DNA from: an uncultured Sphingomonas sp.
GTDB lineage: Bacteria > Pseudomonadota > Alphaproteobacteria > Sphingomonadales > Sphingomonadaceae
Direction of reading: 5' to 3'
DNA: 64,000 nt
Assembly: GCF_902806265.1 (NCBI RefSeq)
Contig: NZ_CADCVZ010000022.1
Coordinates: 38,473-102,472 of the forward strand
Shown here: piece by piece, positions 26,706 to 36,996 of the stretch
How positions within the stretch are numbered: the first letter of the stretch is position 1
How the letters are laid out: every line of letters starts with the position of its first letter
Notes under the pieces: generated by a model
The model's database searches: none
What the model saw: the letters and a program-made list of their open reading frames with translations, nothing else
Told to the model about the DNA's origin: nothing
Translations under genes and position numbers: made by a program

Positions 26706-28034
26706 ATGATCGACGAAACGCAGGCCAAGGGTCTCGGCCTGCAATGGCAGATGCTGATCGGCTTCCTGGTCGGCCTGGGTGCGGGGCTCGTCGCCAATGC
26801 CGCGGGCGGCGGGGACGCGCGCTGGGTCGAAGTGGTGACCACCTACGTCACCGGGCCTATCGGCCAGATCTTCCTGCGCCTGCTATTCATGCTGGTGATC
26901 CCGCTGCTGTTCTCGGCACTGGTGGTCGGCATCGCCGAGATGGGCGATGTAGCCGCCCTCAAGCGCGTCGGCCTGCGCACCCTGTTCTTCACGGTGCTGG
27001 TGTCGTCTCTGGGCGTGGTCATCGCGCTGGCCTACGCCAACTTGCTGCAGCCGGGCGTCGGTTTCGACCGCGCGCTCGTCGCGGAGCAGATCGAGGGCGC
27101 GCGCGAGCGGGCGGGCGCCATCCTGTCGAGCCAGGCCGAACGTCCGTCCGGGGTCGAGGCGGTGCTGGCCATCATCCCGTCCAACGTCATCACCGCCATG
27201 AGCGAGAACGACATATTGGCGGTGATGTTCTTCGCCCTGATCTTCGGCATCGGCCTGCTCATCACCAACACCGAACCCGCTGAGCGGCTGCAGCGCGGGA
27301 TCGAGGGCCTGTTCCACGTATCCATGCGCCTCATCAGCCTGATCATCCGCTTCGCACCGATTGCGGTCGCCTGCTTCATGTTCAATCTCGCCGCGGTGTT
27401 CGGCTGGGACCTGTTGCTGCGGCTGGCCATCTATGTCGGCGTGGTGCTGCTCGCGCTCGGAACCCACATGTTCGTGGTCTACCCGATCCTGCTGAAGCTG
27501 TTCGCCGGCGTGTCGCCCTTGTGGTTCTTCCGGCAGAGCCAGGAGGCGATGCTGATGGCCTTCTCCACCGCATCGTCCAACGCCACCCTGCCCACCGCCC
27601 TGCGCGTCGCCGAAACCAAGCTCAACCTGCCGCCGCGCGTGTCCCGCTTCGTGCTGACCATCGGCGCCACCGCCAACCAGAACGGCACCGCCATCTTCGA
27701 GGGCGTCACCGTGCTGTTCCTGGCCCAGATTTTTGGGGTCGAGCTCAGCCTGTCGCAGCAGGCCGTCATTCTGATGATCTGCATCTTGGGCGGGATCGGC
27801 ACCGCCGGGGTGCCGGCCGGATCCCTTCCCGTGGTGGCGCTGATCCTTGGAATGATCGGCGTGCCGCCTGAGGGCATCGGCCTGGTGCTGGGCGTGGATC
27901 GCTTTCTCGACATGTGTCGCACGACCCTGAATGTGACCGGCGACCTGACGCTTGCGACCGTGGTCGCGAAGGGGGAGCCTAACGCCGCTGAAGCCGAAGA
28001 CCCGGAACCGCTGGCACCGCCGCAGCCGGTATGA
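26706..28034 (+). CDS. Dicarboxylate/amino acid:cation symporter (DAACS family)
   Basis: 'RLLFMLVIPLLFSALVVGIAEMGD', 'AFSTASSNATLPTALRVAE', 'TIGATANQNGTAIFEGV'. Confidence 0.94.
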   Translation: MIDETQAKGLGLQWQMLIGFLVGLGAGLVANAAGGGDARWVEVVTTYVTGPIGQIFLRLLFMLVIPLLFSALVVGIAEMGDVAALKRVGLRTLFFTVLVSSLGVVIALAYANLLQPGVGFDRALVAEQIEGARERAGAILSSQAERPSGVEAVLAIIPSNVITAMSENDILAVMFFALIFGIGLLITNTEPAERLQRGIEGLFHVSMRLISLIIRFAPIAVACFMFNLAAVFGWDLLLRLAIYVGVVLLALGTHMFVVYPILLKLFAGVSPLWFFRQSQEAMLMAFSTASSNATLPTALRVAETKLNLPPRVSRFVLTIGATANQNGTAIFEGVTVLFLAQIFGVELSLSQQAVILMICILGGIGTAGVPAGSLPVVALILGMIGVPPEGIGLVLGVDRFLDMCRTTLNVTGDLTLATVVAKGEPNAAEAEDPEPLAPPQPV

Positions 28035-28804
28035 GCGTCCTCTCGGCGTTGCCCGAGCGGTACCGGCTGATCCTGTGCGACCTGTGGGGCTGCGTTCATG
28101 ACGGCTACCGGCTGCTTCCCGGTGCGGTGGAGCGTCTTGGGCAGTGGAGGGAGGAAGGTCGGGTCGTGCTGTTCGTGACCAACGCGCCCCGCAGCGCGGC
28201 TACGGTCCGTCGGCAGCTCGGAAGCCTCGGCTTGCCCGACACGCTATACCGAGGGGTGGTCACGGCCGGAGAGGTCGGACTGGCGGCGCTGCTCGGGCGT
28301 CCGGTCGGCTTTTGCGGAACGCTCGATGACCGCGCGGACCTGGAGGCGGGCGGGCTGCGAGTGGCCAAGGGCAGCTTCATCGAGCTCGCCTGTGCCGGCC
28401 TCGACCGCGGGGAGAAGGTGGCGGACTACCAGGACCGGCTCCGCGGATGGCGCAGCCGCGACGTGCTGCTCCACTGCCTCAACCCCGACCGGGTGGTGAT
28501 ACATGGCCCGGAGCGCATGGTCTGCGCCGGAGCGCTGGCCGATGCCTACGAAGCGCTGGGCGGGCGGGTCTGCTGGTACGGGAAGCCGTTCGAGACGACC
28601 TACGTCCATGCGCTGGAGCTTGCCGACAACCCGCCGAAAGACGCGGTGCTGGCGATCGGCGACGGCTGGCACACCGACATGGCTGGCGCGGCCCGCCTCG
28701 GCATCGACGCGGTCTTCGTGGAAGGCGGCATCCACGCCGGTGAGCCCGCGCCGGCCTTCGACAATGGCTGGCGTCCGCTCGCCGTCGTACCCTTGCTCGC
28801 CTAG
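28031..28804 (+). CDS. TIGR01459-type HAD hydrolase
   Basis: 'LILCDLWGCVHDGYRLLPGAVERL', 'VTNAPRSAATV', 'YGKPFETTYVHAL', 'AIGDGWHTDMAGAARLGIDAVFV'. Confidence 0.92.
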   Translation: MSVLSALPERYRLILCDLWGCVHDGYRLLPGAVERLGQWREEGRVVLFVTNAPRSAATVRRQLGSLGLPDTLYRGVVTAGEVGLAALLGRPVGFCGTLDDRADLEAGGLRVAKGSFIELACAGLDRGEKVADYQDRLRGWRSRDVLLHCLNPDRVVIHGPERMVCAGALADAYEALGGRVCWYGKPFETTYVHALELADNPPKDAVLAIGDGWHTDMAGAARLGIDAVFVEGGIHAGEPAPAFDNGWRPLAVVPLLA

Positions 28805-30048
28805 GCGAACGGCCGGTCGATCGACGGCGGCGGAACGGTGAACCACTCGGGTCCACCGGCTGTCATGTAGAAGCAGTCCTCCAGCCGCACCCCGAATTTG
28901 CCGGGCAGGTAGAGGCCGGGCTCGTTGGAAAAGCACATGCCTGGCGCCAAGCGAGTGGTCTCGCCGCGCACCAGGTTCACGGGCTCATGCCCTTCCATGC
29001 CGATGCCATGGCCAGTCCGGTGCGAGAGCCCGGGCAACCGGTAACCCGGACCATAGCCCCAGCGCTGGTAGGCACGGCGGACCGCGTCGTCGACGCTGCC
29101 TGCGGGCACCCCCAGCTTGGCGGCGTTCATTGCGATGTCCTGCCCACGTCGAACCTGCTCCCACACCCGCCGCTGCTCGCGGGCCGGATCGGCGTCCCAC
29201 ACGAAGGTGCGGCTGATGTCCGCCTGGTAGCCGCCGACATCGCAGCCGCAATCCATCAGCACCATGCTGCCGCGCCGGACTTGCTGCGGCCGCCCGGTGC
29301 CGTGCGGGAGAGCCGCCGCTTCGTCGATCAGTACCAGGCTCCAAGGCGAGCCACCGCCCAGCGCACGGACGTTGCGTTCGAACCGCTCGCCGATCTCGCC
29401 ATTGCTCATGCCGAGCCCGACCTCCCGATGCGTCTGGCGCAAGGCGGCGGCGGTGATGGTGGCCGCATGCTGCATCAGCGCCAGCTCGGCCGGCGACTTC
29501 ACCATCCGCAGCGGACGGACCACCGGGTTGCCGCTGACCAGCCGCACCGCCGGCAAGTGGTGCCGCAGCCCGTCGGCAGCGAAGAAGCGGACGCTCTCCT
29601 CCAGGGCAATTAGGGCAGCGGCCGCCCGCCGATCGCGCAGAAAATCGGCCACTAAAGCGAACGGGTCCTCATGCTCCTGCCAGACCCGGATCTCGGCGGG
29701 CACCTTGAGGCTCTCCGCCACCGAGGGCCGCTCGAAGAAGGGCGTGACCACGATCGGCGCACCGATCGCCGGGATCACCGCGGCGGTCAGCCGCTCGCTG
29801 CGGCGCCATTGGACGCCGGTCAGATAATCGAGGCTGGCCCCCGGCTCGACGATCAATGCACCGAAGCCTAGTGCCTGGAGGCGAGCTTGCGCCTTTGCCA
29901 GTCGGGAGCGCCGCTCCTCCGGGCCGATCGGCGGCGGCGGTGCCGCCACAGCACCGCCGGGTTGGGCGGCGAGCGGCAGCGTGCCAAGCAGCGCCGCACC
30001 CAACCCGCCCGCAAGCGTCGTTCGCCGGTCGATCTCAAGCATAAGCAT
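28801..30048 (-). CDS. M24 (Xaa-Pro) metallopeptidase with Tat-like signal
   Basis: 'IDRRTTLAGGLGAALLGT'; 'LMDCGCDVGGYQADISRTFVW', 'GHGIGMEGHEPVNL', 'FSNEPGLYLPGKFGVRLEDCF'. Confidence 0.93.
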   Translation of the reverse strand: MLMLEIDRRTTLAGGLGAALLGTLPLAAQPGGAVAAPPPPIGPEERRSRLAKAQARLQALGFGALIVEPGASLDYLTGVQWRRSERLTAAVIPAIGAPIVVTPFFERPSVAESLKVPAEIRVWQEHEDPFALVADFLRDRRAAAALIALEESVRFFAADGLRHHLPAVRLVSGNPVVRPLRMVKSPAELALMQHAATITAAALRQTHREVGLGMSNGEIGERFERNVRALGGGSPWSLVLIDEAAALPHGTGRPQQVRRGSMVLMDCGCDVGGYQADISRTFVWDADPAREQRRVWEQVRRGQDIAMNAAKLGVPAGSVDDAVRRAYQRWGYGPGYRLPGLSHRTGHGIGMEGHEPVNLVRGETTRLAPGMCFSNEPGLYLPGKFGVRLEDCFYMTAGGPEWFTVPPPSIDRPFA

Positions 30049-30661
30049 AGGGTCCGCCCGCGGCGAGGGCGCGTGCGTAGGCCGGCCGCTCGCGGATCCG
30101 CGCCATCCAGTTCCACAAATGGCGGTGCCCCGGCCCAAAACCAGCCCGCGACCGGGCGGCCTCCAGCGGAAAGCTCATCATGATGTCGGCGCCGGTCAGC
30201 TCGTCGCCGGCGAAGAAGGGCCGGCCACTCAATTCATTATCGCAATAGTCGAGATGCCGGGCGAACATCTTGAGGAGCGGCTTGCGCGCCGGCAAACCGA
30301 GCAGCCCCAGGCGGCGGACGACCAGCAGGGCCAGTAGCGGCGGCATCAGCGATCCTTCCGCATAGTGGAGGAACTGCCGGTAGCGCAGGCAATTGCACTT
30401 GTCCGCGGGTGCGCCGAGCCGCCCGCCCGCCTTGGCCGTGAGATATTCGACGATCGCGCCGCTTTCGCCGACGACCATGCCTTCGTCCTCGATCACCGGC
30501 GACTTGCCCAGCGGATGCACCCGGCGCAGTTCGGGCGGCGCAAGCATGGTTTTCGGGTCGCGGGAATAGCGGCGGACCACATAGAGCAGCTCCAGCTCTT
30601 CCAGCAGCCAGAGAATGCGCTGCGAACGGCTGTTCTCGAGGTGGTGGACGATAATGGTCAT
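30035..30661 (-). CDS. Glutathione S-transferase
   Basis: 'MTIIVHHLENSRSQRILWLLEELELLY...HPLGKSPVIEDEGMVVGESGAIVEYL'. Confidence 0.94.
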   Translation of the reverse strand: MTIIVHHLENSRSQRILWLLEELELLYVVRRYSRDPKTMLAPPELRRVHPLGKSPVIEDEGMVVGESGAIVEYLTAKAGGRLGAPADKCNCLRYRQFLHYAEGSLMPPLLALLVVRRLGLLGLPARKPLLKMFARHLDYCDNELSGRPFFAGDELTGADIMMSFPLEAARSRAGFGPGHRHLWNWMARIRERPAYARALAAGGPYAYA

Positions 30662-30759
30662 GGCGCGATCACCCCTCAAACAGGGATGCAGATTGACTCA
30701 GGTTGACGGTGGATGCGCTTCGTTCGTGCCGGAAAACAGCCAAAGCTCCAAATGGGCCC

Positions 30760-30782
30760 GTGACCCTTGTCACCTTTGTGAC
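30760..30782. promoter_or_regulatory. Operator-like array of three GTGAC/GTCAC half-sites with 9-bp spacing
   Basis: GTGAC-CCTT-GTCAC-CTTT-GTGAC read directly; in the gap between the divergent GST and Bcr/CflA-type efflux genes. Confidence 0.45.
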
Positions 30783-30986
30783 CCGCCAGTTGCGCGACCT
30801 CGACCCTCGCCGCACCGTGTCGGCGGCTTGATCCAGTAACCGGGTCGAGGGCTTCGGTCGGCAACATCGCCCAGCATGATTGCAGAGCGGTTCCTACATT
30901 GCCAGCTATTCCGCCAGTCTGCTCATCGTCGCAGCCGCGAGCACGGAACCTTGCAGCCGCTGCTTCGCTCGGGCAAGGCCATCCCC

Positions 30987-32249
30987 ATGCCCTTCAGATT
31001 GAAACTTCCGCCCGGTTCCGGGCCGCGCCCCGGCGCGCGTGAAACGGTTGCGCTGCTGGCCGGCCTGATGGCGCTGAACGCGTTCGCGATCGACGCCATG
31101 ATCCCGGCACTGCCCGAGATCGGCGAGCAGCTCGGCGTGGCGGAGGAGAACCGCCGCCAGCTGGTGGTGGTCGCCTACACCTTCGGCTTCGGTTGCGGCC
31201 AGCTGGTCTGGGGCCCGCTCGCCGACCGGTTCGGGCGCAAGCCGGTACTAGCGATCGGCATCGCCCTTTATACCTTGTTCGCCGCGCTCTGCTCCGTTGC
31301 GCCGAGCTTCGAGCTGCTGGTGGCGGGTCGCGTGCTGCAGGGTGCGTCGGCCGCCGCAACCCGGGTGCTGGTGGTGGCAATGGTCCGCGACCTGTTCGAG
31401 GGCGAAGCCATGGCCCGGGTGATGAGCCTGGTCTTCATGGTGTTCATGCTGGTGCCGGTGCTGGCGCCGAGCGTCGGCCAGGCGATCCTTACCGTCGGTC
31501 CATGGCAAGCGATCTTCTGGGTGCTTGCGGGCTATGGCCTGCTGATGGGCTCCTGGAGCTTCCTGCGGTTGCCGGAAACGCTGCATCCCGAGTTCCGGCG
31601 AACGCTCCGCATCAGTGAACTCGCCGTTGCCGCCCGCTCGGTGCTGACCGAACGGCAGTCGCTGGGCTACACGCTTGCCCAGACCGCGATCTTCGCCGGC
31701 CTCGTCGCCTACATCGCGTCGATCCAGCAGATCGTGTTCGATGCCTTTCGCCAGCCGGACGCGATCGGCTGGGTGTTTGGCGCGGTTGCAGCGCCCATGG
31801 CGCTCGCCAGCTGGCTCAACAGCCGCCTGGTCGGCCGCCATGGGCTGCGCCGGATCGGGCACCTGGGCGTGCTGGCCTTTGTGATCCTGACGCTGAGCCA
31901 TGCGTTGCTGGCGACGGCATTCGGCGAGAGCCTGGCCGAATTCGTAGTGCTGCAGGGATTGGTGATGGCGAGCTTCGCCTTCACCTCCTCCAACCTCAAC
32001 ACGCTGGCAATGGAGAAGATGGCGCCGATCGCCGGCATGGCGTCGTCCATCCAGGGCGTGGTCGGTACGGTAATCGCGGCAGCCGTGGGCTTCATGATTG
32101 GCCAGCGGTTCGACGGGACCCAGCTGCCGTTCCTGTGGGGCTTCGCGCTATGCGGGCTGGCTGCCGCCGTGCTGGTGGTGCTGACAGAGCCCCGAAGGTT
32201 GTTCGAGCAGTTGCCGAGCGCAGAACTGCGCCCGGCGCCGGCGGAGTAG
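30987..32249 (+). CDS. Bcr/CflA-family MFS multidrug efflux transporter
   Basis: 'LNAFAIDAMIPALPEIGEQLGV...QLVWGPLADRFGRKPVLAIGIALYTLFA...' . Confidence 0.93.
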   Translation: MPFRLKLPPGSGPRPGARETVALLAGLMALNAFAIDAMIPALPEIGEQLGVAEENRRQLVVVAYTFGFGCGQLVWGPLADRFGRKPVLAIGIALYTLFAALCSVAPSFELLVAGRVLQGASAAATRVLVVAMVRDLFEGEAMARVMSLVFMVFMLVPVLAPSVGQAILTVGPWQAIFWVLAGYGLLMGSWSFLRLPETLHPEFRRTLRISELAVAARSVLTERQSLGYTLAQTAIFAGLVAYIASIQQIVFDAFRQPDAIGWVFGAVAAPMALASWLNSRLVGRHGLRRIGHLGVLAFVILTLSHALLATAFGESLAEFVVLQGLVMASFAFTSSNLNTLAMEKMAPIAGMASSIQGVVGTVIAAAVGFMIGQRFDGTQLPFLWGFALCGLAAAVLVVLTEPRRLFEQLPSAELRPAPAE

Positions 32250-32371
32250 GTCGGCTCGCTCAACGGAACACAAGGCGGAATGCCCGTCACGGGAGTAAGT
32301 CCCGGGTGACGTCGGTCGGGTTCGGCACGCCCACCCGCCGCCCGGCCTTCGCGCTCTCTGCGCGCTGGCTC

Positions 32372-32391
32372 AGGATCGCTTGCGCGATCCT
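32372..32391. terminator. Hairpin AGGATCGC-TTGC-GCGATCCT between convergent MFS and recA genes
   Basis: 8-bp perfect arms with 4-nt loop; no strong U-run. Confidence 0.45.
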
Positions 32392-32409
32392 TCACCTACG
32401 CTCGGGCGC

Positions 32410-33483
<1,074 letters not shown>

Positions 33484-33549
33484 CTTTGCTCTCCTACCGC
33501 TCGGCGAATGTCACCGTTTCGGAGCCTACGTACACTCCTCGTTCTTGAA

Positions 33550-33564
33550 GAACAATAGGAGAAC
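33550..33564 (-). promoter_or_regulatory. LexA (SOS) box, alphaproteobacterial GTTC-N7-GTTC type
   Basis: Minus strand reads GTTC-TCCTATT-GTTC, 66 nt upstream of the recA start codon. Confidence 0.85.
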
Positions 33565-33654
33565 ATAGTAAGCGCCGCAGAAAGGATCGGCATGGCACGC
33601 GTTTAGCCGAGCACCGCCTGAATAAAGCGCTGGGGCTGCACGGCAACGGCAAAT

Positions 33655-34209
33655 CTAGGTGCGGCGGATGTATTCCGGCGATACCGCGCCCACCAGCCAC
33701 ACTCCATTCTGGGCGCGGTAGAATTGGTGGCCGTCGCGCATCATCGTGGCTGCGGCAATCTCCAGAACGGCGGCAACGCCGTGGCGTCGCCCGACCTGCC
33801 ACGCCGTGCCGGAGTCCGTTGATAGGTGCACGTGTTGCCGCCGGCCGGAATGGAGCCCATTTGCCATGATGCTCGGCAGATTGCGGCCGGCAGTTCCATG
33901 AAACAGCAGGTCGGGCGGGCGGACCGCGGCCAGTGTCAGTTCGACCAGCGGAGTCGAATGGCCCTGCACGGCGCGGATATGCTTGCCCCCAGGCAACAGG
34001 GCGAAACGCTGCTTGTCGTTCCCCTGCACGACGCGGCTCACATCATCCGCTGACTTCGCCAAGCTGCGGGCGACGGCGGCGGCGACCACCGAGTTGAACT
34101 CCGCCCAGCCCTCGCGATCAAGGGTCAGCCCGGCGCTTTCGGGAGCATGGCGTAGAATGCGTGCGAGGTATTTCGACAGCCGGACGTCGGGCAGATCCAA
34201 CTTCGGCAC
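33655..34209 (-). CDS. kptA: RNA 2'-phosphotransferase (KptA/Tpt1 family)
   Basis: 'LSKYLARILRHAPESAGLTLDREGW', 'IRAVQGHST', 'LLFHGTAGRNLPSIMANGL', 'RQHVHLSTD', 'VLEI', 'FYRAQNGVWL'. Confidence 0.93.
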   Translation of the reverse strand: MPKLDLPDVRLSKYLARILRHAPESAGLTLDREGWAEFNSVVAAAVARSLAKSADDVSRVVQGNDKQRFALLPGGKHIRAVQGHSTPLVELTLAAVRPPDLLFHGTAGRNLPSIMANGLHSGRRQHVHLSTDSGTAWQVGRRHGVAAVLEIAAATMMRDGHQFYRAQNGVWLVGAVSPEYIRRT

Positions 34210-34215
34210 CGGCGT

Positions 34216-34569
34216 TCAGGACGCAGCCCGCTCCAGCGCCGGAGTGATCCGATCGATGGTGTAGGGCTTCTCCAGCAGCGGCACCGCTGCGAACTGGGGC
34301 GGCGGCGGCTCTACGTGACCACCGCTGGCGAGCACGAACGGCAAGCCGCGTTCCCGGAGCTTCTCGGCGACCGGCCACACCGCTTCGCCCTTCAGGTTCA
34401 CGTCCAAGATGGCGAAGTCAAAGCTGCCCGTGCCCGCCTCGGTCAGCGCATCCGAGAGATTATCGCAGCTCGCGTGAACCCGGTGACCGAGCGTCTCAAG
34501 GAAGTCCTCGAGCATCATCGCGATTAGCGGCTCGTCCTCGACGACGAGAATGTTTCGCCCCTGTCCCAC
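34216..34569 (-). CDS. Single-domain response regulator (GTG start likely)
   Basis: 'NILVVEDEPLIAMMLEDFLETLGHRV...DFAILDVNLKGEAVWPVAEKLRERGLPFVLASG...LLEKPY'. Confidence 0.85.
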   Translation of the reverse strand: MGQGRNILVVEDEPLIAMMLEDFLETLGHRVHASCDNLSDALTEAGTGSFDFAILDVNLKGEAVWPVAEKLRERGLPFVLASGGHVEPPPPQFAAVPLLEKPYTIDRITPALERAAS

Positions 34570-34609
34570 AATTGCGCTGCATAACCCGACAAACGTGCGA
34601 CGCAAGATT

Positions 34610-36991
34610 TTATTTCGTTGCCAGAACCTTACGGGCCGCTTCCGCAAGCTCCTGAACCGAAAAGGGCTTGGGCAGAAAGGCGACGTGGTCGATGTCGATC
34701 GACTTCCTGAGATGCTCCTCGGCATAGCCCGACATGAACAGGATCGGGATCTCCGGCCGGACCTTGCGCGCCTCGCGGACCATGGTGGGGCCGTCCATCG
34801 CGGGCATCACCACGTCGGAGATGAGCAGGTCGATGGGCTCTCCGCGGTTGATCACCTCCAGCGCATCCTCGCCATTGTTGGCGGTGATCACCGTATAGCC
34901 CTGGCGGGTCAGCGCCCGCTCGGCAACGGTGCGGACCATCGGCTCGTCCTCGACCAACAGCACCGTGCCCGAACCCCATAGCTCCTCCGCCTTAGCCTTG
35001 GGCGGCGGTGGCGCGGGGCGGCTGGCGTCCTCCTCGTCCTCCTGGTGGACGGGCAGGTAGATGACGAAGGTGGTGCCCTCTCCGACCTTGGAGTCGGCGA
35101 AGATGTACCCGCCCGACTGCTTCACAATGCCGTACACGGTGGACAGGCCAAGGCCAGTGCCCTTGCCGACCTCCTTGGTGGTGAAGAACGGCTCGAATAC
35201 CTTGCCCAGCACGTGGCTGGGAATGCCGCAGCCGGTATCGCTGATCGACAGCGCGGCATAGTTGGCAACGGGCAGGATCTCCGATCCGATCTCCGCGACC
35301 TGGTCGGCGCGCACCGGATAGGTTTGGATGGTCAGCGTGCCCCCGCCGGTGCCGGCCATGGCGTCGCGGGCGTTGACCGCCAGGTTGACGATCACCTGCT
35401 CGAGCTGCCCGGGGTCGGCCCGGACCGAACCCAGGTCGCGGCCGTGCTTGGTATGCAGCACCACCGTTTCGCCCAGCAGGCGCTTGAGCAGGTGGGAAAC
35501 CTCCGACACCACGTCGGGCAGCTGCAGCACCTGCGGACGCAAGGTCTGCTGGCGGGAAAAGGCGAGCAGCTGGCGGGTCAGGCCGGCGGCGCGGTTCGAG
35601 TTCGACTTGATCTGCTGGATGTCGTCGTAATCGCTGTCGCCGGGCGTGTGGCGCATCAGCATGAGGTCGCAATGCCCGATGATCGCGGTCAGGATATTGT
35701 TGAAATCGTGCGCGACGCCGCCTGCCAGCTGGCCGACCGCCTGCATCTTGGTCGCTTGCGCGATCTGCCGCTTGAGCTTGGCTTCCTCGCTGTTGTCCTT
35801 GAGCAGCAGGAGCACGGCGGCGTCCCCTAGGCCGCGCAGCCCGGCAATGGTCAGGGCGACCGGTTCGGTCGGCTGGTGGACGAGGCGCACGGCCATGTCG
35901 CTCGACATCGCCGGGCCACGGGTGTTGCGGCGGACGGCGTCGGCCACCGCGCCCTTGTCCTCCTTGACCACCAGGTCGCCGGGGTAAGCGGGGCAGCCTT
36001 CGTCCGCGATCCCGCCGGCGGTCCGGAAGGCGCGGTTGGTGGTGAGAAAGCGGCCGTCGCGGTCGACCAGCGCCAGGCCGATCGGCAGCACGTCCAGCAG
36101 CGCCTGCACGTTGGCGCTGTCGGACAGGCCCGCTGCCTCGGGCGTGTCGAACAGCAGGGTGGTCCCAGCCTGGCCGAGCCGCTCCGAGTCGAGCGGGATG
36201 TGGAGCAGCCGCATCAGCCGTGCGCCCTCGCCTTCCTCGCTCAGACGGACGCGTCCGTCGTTGCCTTGCAGCAGCAGTTCCGGGAAGTTGCGGCCGTCGG
36301 CTGCCGCGGGCAGCGAAGCGCGCTGCTGCAGGAGCGTGTTGGCCGCCAGCAGCTCGCCCTCCGGGCCGGTGACCGCGGCCATCACCCCCGCCTTAACAAG
36401 GATCTCGCCTTCCAAGCCGCTCATCCGGCGGACCAGCGTGGACAGCGGATCGCGACGCGGGCGGGGAAAGCGCCACAGCAGCTGGTCGCCGAAGGCGCCG
36501 ACGCGCCGGACCTCGACCGCCTGTGGACCGGCAGCGGTGGCGATGTCCGCGACACCCTCGCCATCGCGCAGGGCGTTCATCCGCGTACGCTCCAGCTGCT
36601 CGGCGGCTTCCCCATCGCTGCCGAGGGCGATCGGCTGCGGAGCGGTGGGGAAACGGGCTTCATAGCCGGCGTTGGCGACGACCAGCCGTCCGGAAGCGTC
36701 GGTCAGTGCAGCCGGATCGGGGCATAGCGCGAGGCTCGACGCGATCAGCCCATGGTCGGGCGGCGCCGGCGCGACCGGCTCTGGAGCCTGCCTGCGCCGG
36801 CTCGCCAGGGAGCCGATCGCAACGGTCAGCAGCATGCCGGCGGCAAGCAGCGCGCCGATCAGGGGCTGCCCGCCAACGAAGGCGATAACGGCGGCAGTCG
36901 CCAGGGCCGCGGCGATCAGGATCGGAAGCAGCCAGGGCTCGCCGCGGCCGACCGGCTGAGCGTCAATCGCGGCGAGCCTGGTGTGCAGCAT
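34610..36991 (-). CDS. cckA: Hybrid histidine kinase CckA
   Basis: Two N-terminal TMs, PAS-like region, 'AVGQLAGGVAHDFNNILTAIIGHCDLML', HATPase 'GLGLSTVYGIVKQSGGYI', C-terminal REC 'DLLISDVVMPAMDGP'. Confidence 0.92.
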   Translation of the reverse strand: MLHTRLAAIDAQPVGRGEPWLLPILIAAALATAAVIAFVGGQPLIGALLAAGMLLTVAIGSLASRRRQAPEPVAPAPPDHGLIASSLALCPDPAALTDASGRLVVANAGYEARFPTAPQPIALGSDGEAAEQLERTRMNALRDGEGVADIATAAGPQAVEVRRVGAFGDQLLWRFPRPRRDPLSTLVRRMSGLEGEILVKAGVMAAVTGPEGELLAANTLLQQRASLPAAADGRNFPELLLQGNDGRVRLSEEGEGARLMRLLHIPLDSERLGQAGTTLLFDTPEAAGLSDSANVQALLDVLPIGLALVDRDGRFLTTNRAFRTAGGIADEGCPAYPGDLVVKEDKGAVADAVRRNTRGPAMSSDMAVRLVHQPTEPVALTIAGLRGLGDAAVLLLLKDNSEEAKLKRQIAQATKMQAVGQLAGGVAHDFNNILTAIIGHCDLMLMRHTPGDSDYDDIQQIKSNSNRAAGLTRQLLAFSRQQTLRPQVLQLPDVVSEVSHLLKRLLGETVVLHTKHGRDLGSVRADPGQLEQVIVNLAVNARDAMAGTGGGTLTIQTYPVRADQVAEIGSEILPVANYAALSISDTGCGIPSHVLGKVFEPFFTTKEVGKGTGLGLSTVYGIVKQSGGYIFADSKVGEGTTFVIYLPVHQEDEEDASRPAPPPPKAKAEELWGSGTVLLVEDEPMVRTVAERALTRQGYTVITANNGEDALEVINRGEPIDLLISDVVMPAMDGPTMVREARKVRPEIPILFMSGYAEEHLRKSIDIDHVAFLPKPFSVQELAEAARKVLATK

Positions 36992-36996
36992 CTATC

